DNA of 64,000 nt from Pseudonocardia sp. N23 (lineage in GTDB: Bacteria > Actinomycetota > Actinomycetes > Mycobacteriales > Pseudonocardiaceae): positions 196,335 to 260,334 of the forward strand of contig NZ_BEGX01000077.1 in the NCBI RefSeq assembly GCF_002583555.1, given 5' to 3'. The notes under the pieces are model-generated. The model saw only the letters and a list, made by a program, of their open reading frames with translations. It did not search any database and was not told the DNA's origin. Both the position numbers and the translations under genes were made by a program. This document shows positions 25,999-33,354 of this stretch, piece after piece (the stretch's first letter is position 1; every line of letters starts with the position of its first letter).

Positions 25999-26889
25999 GT
26001 GACCACACCCGGACCACCGCCCCGGCTGCCCGATCCCGGCCACAGCGGCCCCACGGTCCTGCGCATCGTGCTCGGCACCCAGCTGCGGCGGATGCGGGAG
26101 GCCAACGGCGTCACCCGCGAACAGGCCGGAGACCACATCCGGGCCTCGCACGCCAAGATCAGCCGGCTCGAGCTCGGCCGCGTCGGGTTCAAGGAACGCG
26201 ACATCGTCGACCTCCTCACCCTCTACGGCGTCACCGACGACCGCGAACGGGCCGAGTTCATGGAGCTCGTCACCCAGGCCAACGCTCCCGGCTGGTGGCA
26301 GCATTACGGCGACATGCTGCCCAGCTGGTTCGAGATGTACCTGCGGCTCGAACAGGCCGCGTCGGTGATCCGCACCTTCCAGGTCCAGTTCGTCCCCGGC
26401 CTGCTGCAGACCGAGGACTACGCCCGCTCGGTCATCGTCGCCGGGCACCAGGGCGAGTCCGTCGAGGACATCGACCGCCGCGTCCAGCTGCGCATGACCC
26501 GGCAGAAGCTGCTGACCGAGCCGGGATCCCCGCGGCTGTGGGCGGTCGTCGACGAGGCCGCGCTGCGCAGGCCCTTCGGCCCGCCGCGTGTCATGCGCAG
26601 CCAGCTCGACCACCTGCTGCACATGGTCGAGATGCCCAACGTGTCGGTGCAGGTCCTGCCGTTCCGGTTCGGCGGGCACGCCGCCGCGGGCGGACCGTTC
26701 ACGATCCTTCGCTTCGCCGAGCCGGACCTGCCCGACATCGTCTACCTCGAGCAGCTCACGAGCGCGGTCTACCTGGAGAAGCGCTCCGAGGTGGAGAGCT
26801 ACCTCGCCGTCATGGAGCGGGTGTGCGTCCAGGCCGAGACCCCGGCCCGCAGCGCCGAGATGGTGATGCGGATCCGCCAGGACCTCTGA
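25999..26889 (+). CDS. XRE-family regulator with DUF5753 domain
   Basis: About 296 residues. The N-terminal helix-turn-helix is GTQLRRMREANGVTREQAGD followed by SHAKISRLELGRVGFKERD. The remainder is a DUF5753 domain with QVQFVPGLLQTEDYARSVI and a later MPNVSVQVLPFRFGGHAAAG. This is the standard partner of DUF397 proteins (WhiJ-like). I chose GTG 25999 with TGGAG upstream; ATG 25954 would add 15 residues. It probably binds its own upstream region, where TCTGCA iterons lie. A short inverted repeat follows the stop. Confidence 0.9.
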   Translation: MTTPGPPPRLPDPGHSGPTVLRIVLGTQLRRMREANGVTREQAGDHIRASHAKISRLELGRVGFKERDIVDLLTLYGVTDDRERAEFMELVTQANAPGWWQHYGDMLPSWFEMYLRLEQAASVIRTFQVQFVPGLLQTEDYARSVIVAGHQGESVEDIDRRVQLRMTRQKLLTEPGSPRLWAVVDEAALRRPFGPPRVMRSQLDHLLHMVEMPNVSVQVLPFRFGGHAAAGGPFTILRFAEPDLPDIVYLEQLTSAVYLEKRSEVESYLAVMERVCVQAETPARSAEMVMRIRQDL

Positions 26890-26894
26890 CGCCT

Positions 26895-26918
26895 GCCGGG
26901 CTCGTCAGCCCGCCCGGC
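26895..26918. terminator. Inverted repeat between convergent genes
   Basis: GCCGGGC (26895-26901) pairs with GCCCGGC (26912-26918); an inner GGGCT/AGCCC stem is an alternative. It sits over the 15-bp gap of two convergent stops and extends into the end of the methyltransferase gene. Confidence 0.45.
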
Positions 26919-27738
26919 GGCCGATGCCGCCCGCGTAGAGCGTGTGCACCGGGCTGTCGGTCGGCGTGGCCGCGTCGGGACGCCAGTCGTTCGCGTAGAC
27001 CAGGCCCGGCTCGACCATGTCGAGGCCGTCGAAGAACCGGCGGATCTCGTCCCACGTGCGGAACCGGCCCGTGCCCAGCCCGCCCTGCAGGAAGCCGTTC
27101 TCCAGCTTCGCGGCGCGCGGCTCGTCGTCGTCGAGGAAGTGCGACAGCAGCATGTAGCTGCCGACCGGCAGCCGGTCGCGCAGCGTCGCGACGATCCCGT
27201 ACGGGTCCTCGTCGTCGGCGAGGTGCTGCACGATGCCCGACAGCAGCAGCGCGAACGGCTGCGACAGATCGATCAGGCCGGTCACCGTCGGGTCGGCGAG
27301 GATCGCCGCCGGGTTGCGCAGGTCGGCGGTGATGACCTCCGTCGTCGCGTCCTTCGCGAGGAGCGCCCGCCCGTGGGCCAGCACCCCCGGGTCGTTGTCG
27401 ACGTAGACCACCCTCGTCGCCGGGGCGATCGCGTGCGCCAGCTCGTGGACGTTGCCCTCGGTGGGCAGGCCCGACCCGATGTCGAGGATCTGGCGGACGC
27501 CCGCCTCCTCGACCAGGTAGCGGACGCCGCGACGCAGCAGGTTCCGGTTGTCCTTCGCGATGACCGGCGCGTCCGGGAGCGCGTCGATGAAGCCCTGCGC
27601 GGCGCGCCGGTCGATCTCGAAGTGCTGCTTACCGCCGAGGACGTAGTCGTACACGCGGGCGATCGACGGCCTGGAGAGGTCGGGCTCGGCGGGGTCGTCC
27701 TGCGACGTCCCCGGGCGGCCGGCCGGTCGATCGTTCAC
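26905..27738 (-). CDS. SAM-dependent methyltransferase, DUF574 family
   Basis: A 277-residue actinobacterial DUF574-type methyltransferase. N-terminal SIARVYDYVLGGKQHFEIDR is the family hallmark; QILDIGSGLPTEGNVHELA is the SAM-binding glycine motif and VVYVDNDPGVLAHGRALL the acidic strand-2 motif. The C-terminal FFDGLDMVEPGLVYANDWRP is also typical. Substrates are unknown; the family is very numerous in Pseudonocardiaceae and Streptomyces. GTG 27738 has GAGGAG eight bases upstream and was preferred to the earlier ATG 27822. Confidence 0.9.
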   Translation of the reverse strand: MNDRPAGRPGTSQDDPAEPDLSRPSIARVYDYVLGGKQHFEIDRRAAQGFIDALPDAPVIAKDNRNLLRRGVRYLVEEAGVRQILDIGSGLPTEGNVHELAHAIAPATRVVYVDNDPGVLAHGRALLAKDATTEVITADLRNPAAILADPTVTGLIDLSQPFALLLSGIVQHLADDEDPYGIVATLRDRLPVGSYMLLSHFLDDDEPRAAKLENGFLQGGLGTGRFRTWDEIRRFFDGLDMVEPGLVYANDWRPDAATPTDSPVHTLYAGGIGRRAG

Positions 27739-27858
27739 CGCGTGTACTCCTCGTGCTGGGTGTCGGCGCCCGGGGCCGAAAAGGCCGGTCCCGGGAGGTG
27801 CTGACCCTAGCGAGATCGTCACCGCCGCCTCACCGGCGGGCGGGGCGTGTCGGCGCGC

Positions 27859-28896
27859 TCAGCCTGTCGGGCCACCCTCGCCGCGCTCGCCGTCGGGATG
27901 CTGCGGCAGCCCGAACAGCGGGAACAGGCTGGTGTCGAGGAAGTGGCTGAAGCCGATGATCCGGCCGCCCTCGATGTGCAGCACCTGGATCGAGAACGGC
28001 TGATGCAGCCCGCCCGGCCCGCTCGGCCGGTACGACGCGAACGCCGGCTGCCCGTTGGCCTCGAACGGCAGCAGCCGCGACCCGCGGCACTCGGCACCGG
28101 GCCGCCCGTCGGCCATCCACGTGATGATGTCGTCGCGGCCACGCATCCACAGCGCGAACGGCGGCATGACCTGCACCGCGTCCTCCGCGATGAGCCCGAC
28201 GAGCGCTTCCATGTCGAACGCCTCGAAGGCCCTCACGTAGCGGTCGAGCAGGGCCCGCTGCCCGTCGTCCATCGGGTCGGGCCGGTCGTCGGTGGTGTCG
28301 CGGGAGCCCATCGTGGCCCGGGCGCGCTGCAGGGCGCTGTTGACCGAAGCGACCGACGTGTCGAGCAGCTCCGCCGTCTCCGCCGCCGACCACGCCAGCA
28401 CCTCGCGCAGGATCAGCACCGCACGCTGGCGCGGCGGCAGGTACTGCAGGGCCGCGACGAAGGCCAGCCGGATCGACTCCCGCGCCACCGCCGTCTCCGC
28501 CGGGTCCGCCGCCGACGGCAGCACCCGCGTGTCGGCCATCGGCTCCACCCACGCCGTCGCGTCGAGCGGCTCGCCCAGCGCCTCGGCGACCGGCCGGCCC
28601 GCGGCCGTCAGGTCCATCGGCAGGGCGCGGCGCTTGCGGCCCTTCAGCATGTCGAGGCAGACGTTGGTGGTGATCCGGTACATCCACGAGCGCAGCGACG
28701 ACCGCCCGTCGAACTTCGCCAGGCCCCGCCATGCCCGGATCATGGCCTCCTGGACCGCGTCCTCGGCCTCGAACGCCGAGCCCAGCATCCGGTAGCTGTA
28801 GGCCGTCAGCTCCCGGCGGTGTTCCTCCAGGCGTGGGTCGAAGCCGCCCAGAGCTGCGGCGTCGGCGGCCGCCGGCTGCGTCGCCAGGTCGGTCAT
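27859..28896 (-). CDS. ECF sigma factor with SnoaL-like C-terminal domain
   Basis: A 345-residue sigma-70 family factor. Region 2: YSYRMLGSAFEAEDAVQEAM and SSLRSWMYRITTNVCLDML. Region 4: LPPRQRAVLILREVLAWSAA then VASVNSALQRARATM. The last 130 residues form a SnoaL/NTF2-like domain (LLDRYVRAFEAFDMEALVGL), the architecture of SigJ/SigG-type ECF groups in which this tail modulates activity in place of a separate anti-sigma factor. Consistent with that, no anti-sigma gene directly follows. I cannot assign an exact ECF group or a target promoter. Confidence 0.93.
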   Translation of the reverse strand: MTDLATQPAAADAAALGGFDPRLEEHRRELTAYSYRMLGSAFEAEDAVQEAMIRAWRGLAKFDGRSSLRSWMYRITTNVCLDMLKGRKRRALPMDLTAAGRPVAEALGEPLDATAWVEPMADTRVLPSAADPAETAVARESIRLAFVAALQYLPPRQRAVLILREVLAWSAAETAELLDTSVASVNSALQRARATMGSRDTTDDRPDPMDDGQRALLDRYVRAFEAFDMEALVGLIAEDAVQVMPPFALWMRGRDDIITWMADGRPGAECRGSRLLPFEANGQPAFASYRPSGPGGLHQPFSIQVLHIEGGRIIGFSHFLDTSLFPLFGLPQHPDGERGEGGPTG

Positions 28897-29044
28897 GGCT
28901 CGAACCCCCAGGGTCGGTCGGACACGGTCGACCCCGGCCGTGAGACGACCCGGGCCCTCGAGGAGCCAGCATAGGGACGGACACCGACGAAAACGCCCGC
29001 CCCGATCACCCCGGGCGGCACCCGGGGTCCGGCGCGCGGGCCCT

Positions 29045-29449
29045 TCAGCCGGGTGGGTCGTGCGAGGTCAGATGGATGGTCGTGCCCGCGCTGCCGTGTT
29101 CGATGCGCACCTCGCCGGACAGCTCACGGATCATCGGCAACCCGAACCCGCGGGCCGGGCACCGCCGGGCGATGCCGTTCCAGTCGCCGCAGTCGTGCAC
29201 CGTGCAGTCGACGCGGCGTGTCCCTCCGGTCGACGAGAGCCGCGCGTCGAGCCGCACCCCGCCGCAACGTTTCGCGCAGCCGTGCTCGACCGCGTTCGAG
29301 ACGGCCTCGTTGACGGCGAGCACGACGTCGGCGGCGGCCTCCGCGGTCCAGCCGGCCGCCGCGAGCCAGCGACCGAGGTCGCGGCGCATGGGCTCCAGCG
29401 CAGCAGGGGTACAGGCGACCGGCCAGGACACCGCCCCCGCTGCACTCAT
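29045..29449 (-). CDS. RsbW-like anti-sigma/serine kinase (HATPase_c_2)
   Basis: A 134-residue GHKL ATPase of the anti-sigma regulatory type. VVLAVNEAVSNAVEHGC is the N-box, VHDCGDW the G1-like motif and CPARGFGLPMIRELSG the G2 lid. Such proteins bind a sigma factor and phosphorylate STAS antagonists. ATG 29449 is chosen because a stress-type promoter lies at 29532-29506, so the earlier ATG at 29530 would fall inside the promoter. STAS proteins follow about 2 kb away and a SpoIIE phosphatase lies at 53792. The cognate sigma factor is not obvious in this window. Confidence 0.87.
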   Translation of the reverse strand: MSAAGAVSWPVACTPAALEPMRRDLGRWLAAAGWTAEAAADVVLAVNEAVSNAVEHGCAKRCGGVRLDARLSSTGGTRRVDCTVHDCGDWNGIARRCPARGFGLPMIRELSGEVRIEHGSAGTTIHLTSHDPPG

Positions 29450-29505
29450 CGCCGCCCCGTCACCGCTTCGACCGTCCCCGGCCCTCGTGGTCGCACGAAC
29501 TGCGG

Positions 29506-29532
29506 ATACCCGCGGTGGTCGTGAACCCAAAC
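29506..29532 (-). promoter_or_regulatory. Stress-sigma-type promoter, GTTTGG-N15-GGGTAT
   Basis: On the minus strand GTTTGG (29532-29527) is followed after 15 bp by GGGTAT (29511-29506). This matches the general form recognised by SigB/SigF-type alternative sigma factors. The expected transcript starts near 29499, about 50 bases before the RsbW-like ATG. Autoregulation of a partner-switch gene by its own sigma factor is common; here it is inferred. Confidence 0.6.
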
Positions 29533-29647
29533 CGGGAGCCCTGCCCGGTCCCGTGGGTGATCACCGGGAGCGGGACCCGTAGCGGCAGGGGTGACGTCCA
29601 TGCCCGGTGGACGCCGATCACCGATCGGCGCCGCCCGGGCGACGGGG

Positions 29648-30163
29648 TCAGGCTCGCGCCGAGCGCTCCAGGACTCCGCGCAGGAGGGCGGCCTGGCCGG
29701 CGTGCTGGGCGTCGTCGTCGACGACGCTGACGAGCCGGACGCCGAGGGTCACCGGCGGGTCCCAGCGCTCGTCGACGACACGGTCGAGGTCGTCCGGGCC
29801 GACCGTGCGCAGGAACGCGAGCGTCCGCTCGGTGACGGCGGCGAGGTAGCCGCGCAGCAGGTCCGCGGACGGGCGGACGGCGGCGACGTCGTCGGGGGTG
29901 TGGCCGTAGCCGGTGGCGGCGTCGGCGAGGGGGAGGGCGAACCGGTCGGCCCAGCCGTCGGCGGTCCAGGTCTGCTCACGCCCGGCGACCTCGCAGACGT
30001 GGTCGTCCTGCACCCGGATCAGGTGCCACACCAGCCAGGCGATCGTGTTGCCCTCCGGGTCGGGCCGGCCGTACAGCACGGCGTCGCCGATCCCGTCGAG
30101 CGTGGCGCCCACGGTGTCGGGGATGCGGCCGAACGCGTCGGCGAGCAGGTCGGCTGGGGTCAC
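29648..30163 (-). CDS. DinB/DUF664-like protein
   Basis: A 171-residue four-helix protein of the DinB superfamily, close to the DUF664/mycothiol-dependent group: NTIAWLVWHLIRVQDDHVCE carries the first metal-ligand histidine, and LVSVVDDDAQHAGQAALLRG the later one. Such proteins include thiol-dependent isomerases and transferases, often using mycothiol in actinobacteria; the reaction here is unknown. GTG 30163 is preceded by AGGAGG at 8-nt spacing, a strong ribosome site. No operon partner is evident. Confidence 0.85.
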   Translation of the reverse strand: MTPADLLADAFGRIPDTVGATLDGIGDAVLYGRPDPEGNTIAWLVWHLIRVQDDHVCEVAGREQTWTADGWADRFALPLADAATGYGHTPDDVAAVRPSADLLRGYLAAVTERTLAFLRTVGPDDLDRVVDERWDPPVTLGVRLVSVVDDDAQHAGQAALLRGVLERSARA

Positions 30164-30340
30164 GGGGGCGGCCTCCTGTGTGGACGGCCGAGCGGCGGCG
30201 AGTCGTGCGGCGCGCCCGGGAAGGAGTGGACGGTCGGCGACGCTACGCACGATCCGGCGCCGCCGCAGCACGTCCCGGGACACCGTGTCCGAGAGCGGCG
30301 GCGAGCGGACGGAGGCGGCGACGGCGGCGCGCGCGTCGGC

Positions 30341-30535
30341 GGCGATCCGGGAGCCCTGCTGCTCGACGCGACGTCCGACGGTTCGGTGTCCGCGGTCGCG
30401 GCCGGCAGGGCCGACGCCGTCAGGGTCGAGCCGGTCCGGAGAACCTGCTGGTGCGGCCCGACGGCGTCGTGGCCTGGGGTGGGCCGACGGCCGACGGTCT
30501 CGACACGGCGCTGACCCACTGGTTCGGCCCGCCGC
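30341..30535 (+). pseudogene. C-terminal remnant of an FAD-dependent aromatic monooxygenase, frameshifted
   Basis: In one frame 30341 onward reads GDPGALLLDATSDGSVSAVA then AGRADAVRVEPV; in another frame from about 30440 it continues ENLLVRPDGVVAWGGPTADG then LDTALTHWFG. Joined, they match the thioredoxin-like C-terminal end of PheA/TfdB-type flavin monooxygenases (usual form: LLLDLTGDGS ... ALLVRPDGYVAW ... ALRTWFG). A frameshift near 30430-30440 splits it, and the whole FAD-binding N-terminus is missing. The last part stays in frame with the small zinc-ribbon protein that follows. Confidence 0.65.
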
Positions 30536-30558
30536 GCTCACCGGGGGACACTGGGGGC

Positions 30559-30792
30559 GTGGGCGACAGCGACCGGACCGGTGACGACGAGCAGCACGAC
30601 GACGGCACGGACGTCGGGGGCACGGACGTCGGGGGCACGGACGTCGGGGGCACGGACGTCGGGGGCACGGACGTCGGCGGCTCACCCGCATGCTTCGCCC
30701 ACCTGCTGTGCCCGGAGTGTTCCGCGGTCCCCGAGGACGGCGCGGCGCGGTGCTGGCGCTGCGGGACGACCCTGCCGGCCCGCGACGCCTGA
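30559..30792 (+). CDS. Small zinc-ribbon protein with GTDVG repeats
   Basis: From GTG 30559, 77 residues. An acidic start (VGDSDRTGDDEQHDDG) runs into five GTDVG repeats encoded by a 15-bp tandem repeat, then LLCPECSAVPEDGAARCWRC with two CxxC knuckles that should bind zinc. No ribosome site stands out, and the frame is open upstream into the monooxygenase remnant, so the real start is uncertain. I do not recognise the family. The overlapping frames upstream lack coding character. Confidence 0.5.
   Translation: MGDSDRTGDDEQHDDGTDVGGTDVGGTDVGGTDVGGTDVGGSPACFAHLLCPECSAVPEDGAARCWRCGTTLPARDA
30604..30678 (+). repeat. Five 15-bp tandem repeats
   Basis: GGCACGGACGTCGGG is repeated at 30604, 30619, 30634 and 30649, with a fifth copy at 30664 differing in the last base. 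It keeps reading frame and encodes GTDVG five times. Near-perfect identity suggests recent slippage, so copy number may vary between strains. Confidence 0.95.
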
Positions 30793-30801
30793 ACGGCCCG
30801 G

Positions 30802-31074
30802 TCAGGCGCGGGGCGAGATCCGCACCCCGGCGCGCCGGGCGATGTGTGCCGAGGCGGCGGGGGAGAGGCCGCGGCGGCGGTCGTCCCAGTCACCGCGGTC
30901 GGGGACGTCGATCGGCGAGTGGCCGGACCCGGCCGGGGCACACGGCAGGTTGTGCACGTGGGTGTGGTTCCACAGGACCGTGCCGTCGGGCAGGACGCGG
31001 TCGATGTGCGCCAGCTCGAGGTGCGCGTCGTGGTCGGCCACGTAGCCGTAGCAGCGTTCGCAGATGCGGATCAT
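30802..31074 (-). CDS. Small cysteine/histidine-rich protein
   Basis: A 90-residue protein from ATG 31074, beginning MIRICERCYGYVADHDAHLE with a CxxC pair, then many histidines (HIDRVLPDGTVLWNHTHVHN) and one more cysteine. A metal-binding fold is plausible. The C-terminal half is Arg/Asp-rich (DRGDWDDRRRGLSPAASAHI). I do not recognise a named family. It converges on the zinc-ribbon gene with a 9-bp gap. Confidence 0.65.
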   Translation of the reverse strand: MIRICERCYGYVADHDAHLELAHIDRVLPDGTVLWNHTHVHNLPCAPAGSGHSPIDVPDRGDWDDRRRGLSPAASAHIARRAGVRISPRA

Positions 31075-31166
31075 CGATCGGTCTCCAGCGGCCGGGCCCG
31101 CGCTCCCGCGGACGTGTCGGAGGGGGTGCCGCGTCGACGTCGACGGTGATGCCGGTCCACCCGTGT

Positions 31167-31191
31167 GGTTGCGGGTCGGGACACCGCAACC
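31167..31191. other. 8-bp inverted repeat in the gap before the STAS gene
   Basis: GGTTGCGG (31167-31174) pairs with CCGCAACC (31184-31191) over a 9-nt loop. It lies in the 326-bp gap (31075-31400) that should contain promoters for the divergent genes at 31074 and 31401. Operator or leader hairpin are both possible. Otherwise I see nothing in this gap. Confidence 0.35.
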
Positions 31192-31400
31192 GAGTGGAAG
31201 TGTCTCATTTCGAGACGAGGTTCGGCTGTTGCCTACGCCACGCGCAAGGATGTCCGGCCGCGACTGGACCGATCCGGACGGCGTCGCGGTTGCCGCGGGG
31301 GTCGTGGTCGGCCAGAGTGGTCGTTGCAGGGACGCATCGTGTTGAGCAGGCAGCATGCGCGCCGTTCCACCCCACGACCATCTTTCGGCCGGGAGTGACG

Positions 31401-31799
31401 ATGAGTCCGATGATCAGCCCCGCCCCGGGCGGGTTCGAGGTGCGGGCACACGTGCCCGTCCCGACGGTGGCGGTGCTGCGTCCCGAGGGCGAGCTCGACA
31501 TGGTCACCTCACCGGAGCTCGTCGTCCGCGTCGAGTTCCATCTCGACCAGGAGCGCCACGTCGTGGTCGACCTGCGCGACGTCGACCTGCTGACGTCCAA
31601 CGCGCTCCACGCCCTGCTCGCGGTCCACGCGGCCGCTCAGCGCCGGGGGCTGAGGCTCCGGCTCACCGGCACCGACCACACCGCGGTCACGCGGGTGCTC
31701 GGCCAGACCGGTCTCGACGCGGTGCTGCCGATCTCGGCGTCGAGCACCGAGGAGGTCGTCGCCGCGCTGGCGCACCCGCGCCCGGTGCAGCGGGACTGA
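31401..31799 (+). CDS. STAS-domain anti-sigma factor antagonist
   Basis: A 132-residue STAS protein: VAVLRPEGELDMVTSPELVV, then HVVVDLRDVDLLTSNALHAL, where the serine in LLTSNAL occupies the phosphorylation position, and a later LRLTGTDHTAVTRVLGQTG. In partner switching the unphosphorylated form binds an RsbW-like kinase and frees the sigma factor. An RsbW-like gene lies 2 kb away and a second STAS-like gene follows at 32044. ATG 31401 has GGGAG at suitable spacing. Confidence 0.88.
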   Translation: MSPMISPAPGGFEVRAHVPVPTVAVLRPEGELDMVTSPELVVRVEFHLDQERHVVVDLRDVDLLTSNALHALLAVHAAAQRRGLRLRLTGTDHTAVTRVLGQTGLDAVLPISASSTEEVVAALAHPRPVQRD

Positions 31800-31865
31800 C
31801 CGGACCGCACGCGGGGCGACCGACCGGGCGTTCCCGGGCTCGCCCGCGCCACGCCGCCCTACGTG

Positions 31866-31953
31866 GTCCGTCCGGCGCTGACGGGTCGTTGGTCCCTACC
31901 GGACGGACGGGTGCCGGGTATGGACTCCGCCCAGGCAGCGACGCCTGGTCCAT
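31866..31953 (+). other. Two inverted repeats in the leader of the second STAS-like gene
   Basis: GTCCGTCCGG (31866-31875) pairs with CCGGACGGAC (31899-31908). Next, CCAGGC (31931-31936) pairs with GCCTGG (31943-31948), extendable by ATGGA/TCCAT with a bulge. Together they fill much of the 244-bp gap before 32044. The first may end the upstream transcript; the second may be a leader structure. Function is not shown. Confidence 0.4.
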
Positions 31954-32043
31954 CGGGGGCCCTCTCCTCACAGGGAGGAAGGCGGACACCAGCGCGCGCC
32001 GCCCGTTCCGGGACGTTCCCGGCAGCTCGCCCTGGAGGACCTC

Positions 32044-32541
32044 GTGCGTTCCCCGCATCCCTTCGCGTCCCGTCCCGCGACGACCGACCGTGCCGGGGCG
32101 CCCGTCCGGCCGGACACCGGCCGTGGCGTGGCGGTCACGTTCCACGGTGACGACGACGTGGTGGTGTCGGTCCGGGGGCCGCTCGACGACGCGACCGTGC
32201 GGCGCGCGACGCGACTGCTCGCCGTGGTCGACACCGAGGGGGTGCGCCACGTGATCCTCGACGCCGCGACCTCGCCCGAGGCGCCGGCCGCGCTGCGTGG
32301 GGTGCTGGACCCGTTGCGGGCGCGGCTGCAGGCCCGGGGCGGCTGGCTGCTCGTGGAGGGCGCTGCGGCGGTGCCGCACGAGCCGAGCCTGCTGGAGGTC
32401 TTCGCGGCCTACTCGCAGGCGGTGCGCGGCGCCGGCGGACCCTCGGCCCCCGCGGTCCCGGCCCCTCGCGAGCGGGCGCGAGGTGAGCGGACCGGACCCG
32501 GCCTGCTGCCGCGGGAATCGGTCCCGGCGCTCACCGGCTGA
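32044..32541 (+). CDS. STAS-like protein, divergent
   Basis: A 165-residue protein from GTG 32044, with GGAGG five bases upstream. The core VAVTFHGDDDVVVSVRGPLD then RHVILDAATSPEAPAALRGV follows the strand-helix pattern of STAS domains, but the usual DS/TS phosphorylation site is replaced by AATSPEAPAAL, so a phospho-switch is less certain. About 40 disordered Pro/Arg-rich residues follow the domain. It probably arose by duplication of the upstream STAS gene and may act as a non-switching or differently tuned antagonist. Confidence 0.6.
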   Translation: MRSPHPFASRPATTDRAGAPVRPDTGRGVAVTFHGDDDVVVSVRGPLDDATVRRATRLLAVVDTEGVRHVILDAATSPEAPAALRGVLDPLRARLQARGGWLLVEGAAAVPHEPSLLEVFAAYSQAVRGAGGPSAPAVPAPRERARGERTGPGLLPRESVPALTG

Positions 32542-32586
32542 CCGTCGCGGCCGCCGCAGGGGCACGGCCGCGACGGCGGGTCCGGG

Positions 32587-33354
32587 CTACTTGTCCGACG
32601 CCAGCAACGCGGCCCCGACGATCCCGGCCTCGTTGAGCAGCTCCGCGGGCACCATCTTCGCGTGGACGTCCACCTTGGACATCCACTTCGACGACTTCTT
32701 GCTGACGCCACCGCCGACGACGATCAGGTCCGGCCACAGCAGCGACTCCACGACGCCGTAGTAGCGGGTGAGCCGCTCGGCCCAGTCGTCCCACTCGAGG
32801 TCCTCGCGCTCGCGGGCGGAGTCGGCGGCACGCTTCTCGGCGTCGTAGCCGTCGATCTCGAGGTGGCCGAGCTCGGTGTTGGGCCACAGCTTCCCGTCGA
32901 TGACCAGCGCCGACCCGATGCCGGTGCCCAGGGTGCTGACCAGGACGACGCCGGAGTTGCCCTTGGCCGCCCCGAAGCGGACCTCGGCCACCCCGGCGGC
33001 GTCGGCGTCGTTGACGACGAGCGCCTTGCGGCCGGTGGCCTTGTTCATCAGCTCGTGGGCGTCGGTGCCGACCCAGCTGTGGTCGATGTTGGCGGCGGTC
33101 CGCACGATGCCGTGCTGCACGACCGCGGGCAGGGTGCAGCCGAACTCGCGGTCCCACCCGAAGTGGTCGAGCACCTGGGTGACGACCTCGGCGACGGCGT
33201 CGGGCGTCGCGGGCTGCGGGGTGGGGATGCGCAGCCGGTCGTCGGCCAGCTCACCCTTGCGCAGGTCGACGGGCGCGCCCTTGATCCCCGAGCCACCGAT
33301 GTCGATGCCGAACCCGATGTGCTTGCCGAACTTCTTGTCACCGGACATGGTCAC
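32587..33354 (-). CDS. ppgK: Polyphosphate glucokinase
   Basis: A 255-residue ROK-type kinase: FGIDIGGSGIKGAPVDL (phosphate-1 motif), VVNDADAAGVAEVRFG, and STLGTGIGSALVIDG then NTELGHLEIDG. This is the strictly polyphosphate/ATP-dependent glucokinase of actinobacteria (PpgK), making glucose-6-phosphate. GTG 33354 overlaps the phosphoglucomutase stop as GTGA (MSGDKK at 33348 is an alternative). The pair thus produces and interconverts glucose phosphates. Confidence 0.95.
   Translation of the reverse strand: MTMSGDKKFGKHIGFGIDIGGSGIKGAPVDLRKGELADDRLRIPTPQPATPDAVAEVVTQVLDHFGWDREFGCTLPAVVQHGIVRTAANIDHSWVGTDAHELMNKATGRKALVVNDADAAGVAEVRFGAAKGNSGVVLVSTLGTGIGSALVIDGKLWPNTELGHLEIDGYDAEKRAADSAREREDLEWDDWAERLTRYYGVVESLLWPDLIVVGGGVSKKSSKWMSKVDVHAKMVPAELLNEAGIVGAALLASDK

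Noticed and set aside
31888..31921. Second SigB-type promoter before the STAS-like gene (GTTGGT ... GGGTAT)
   Set aside because: The spacer is 22 bp, too long for the 14-16 bp usual with this promoter type, and the -35 is imperfect.
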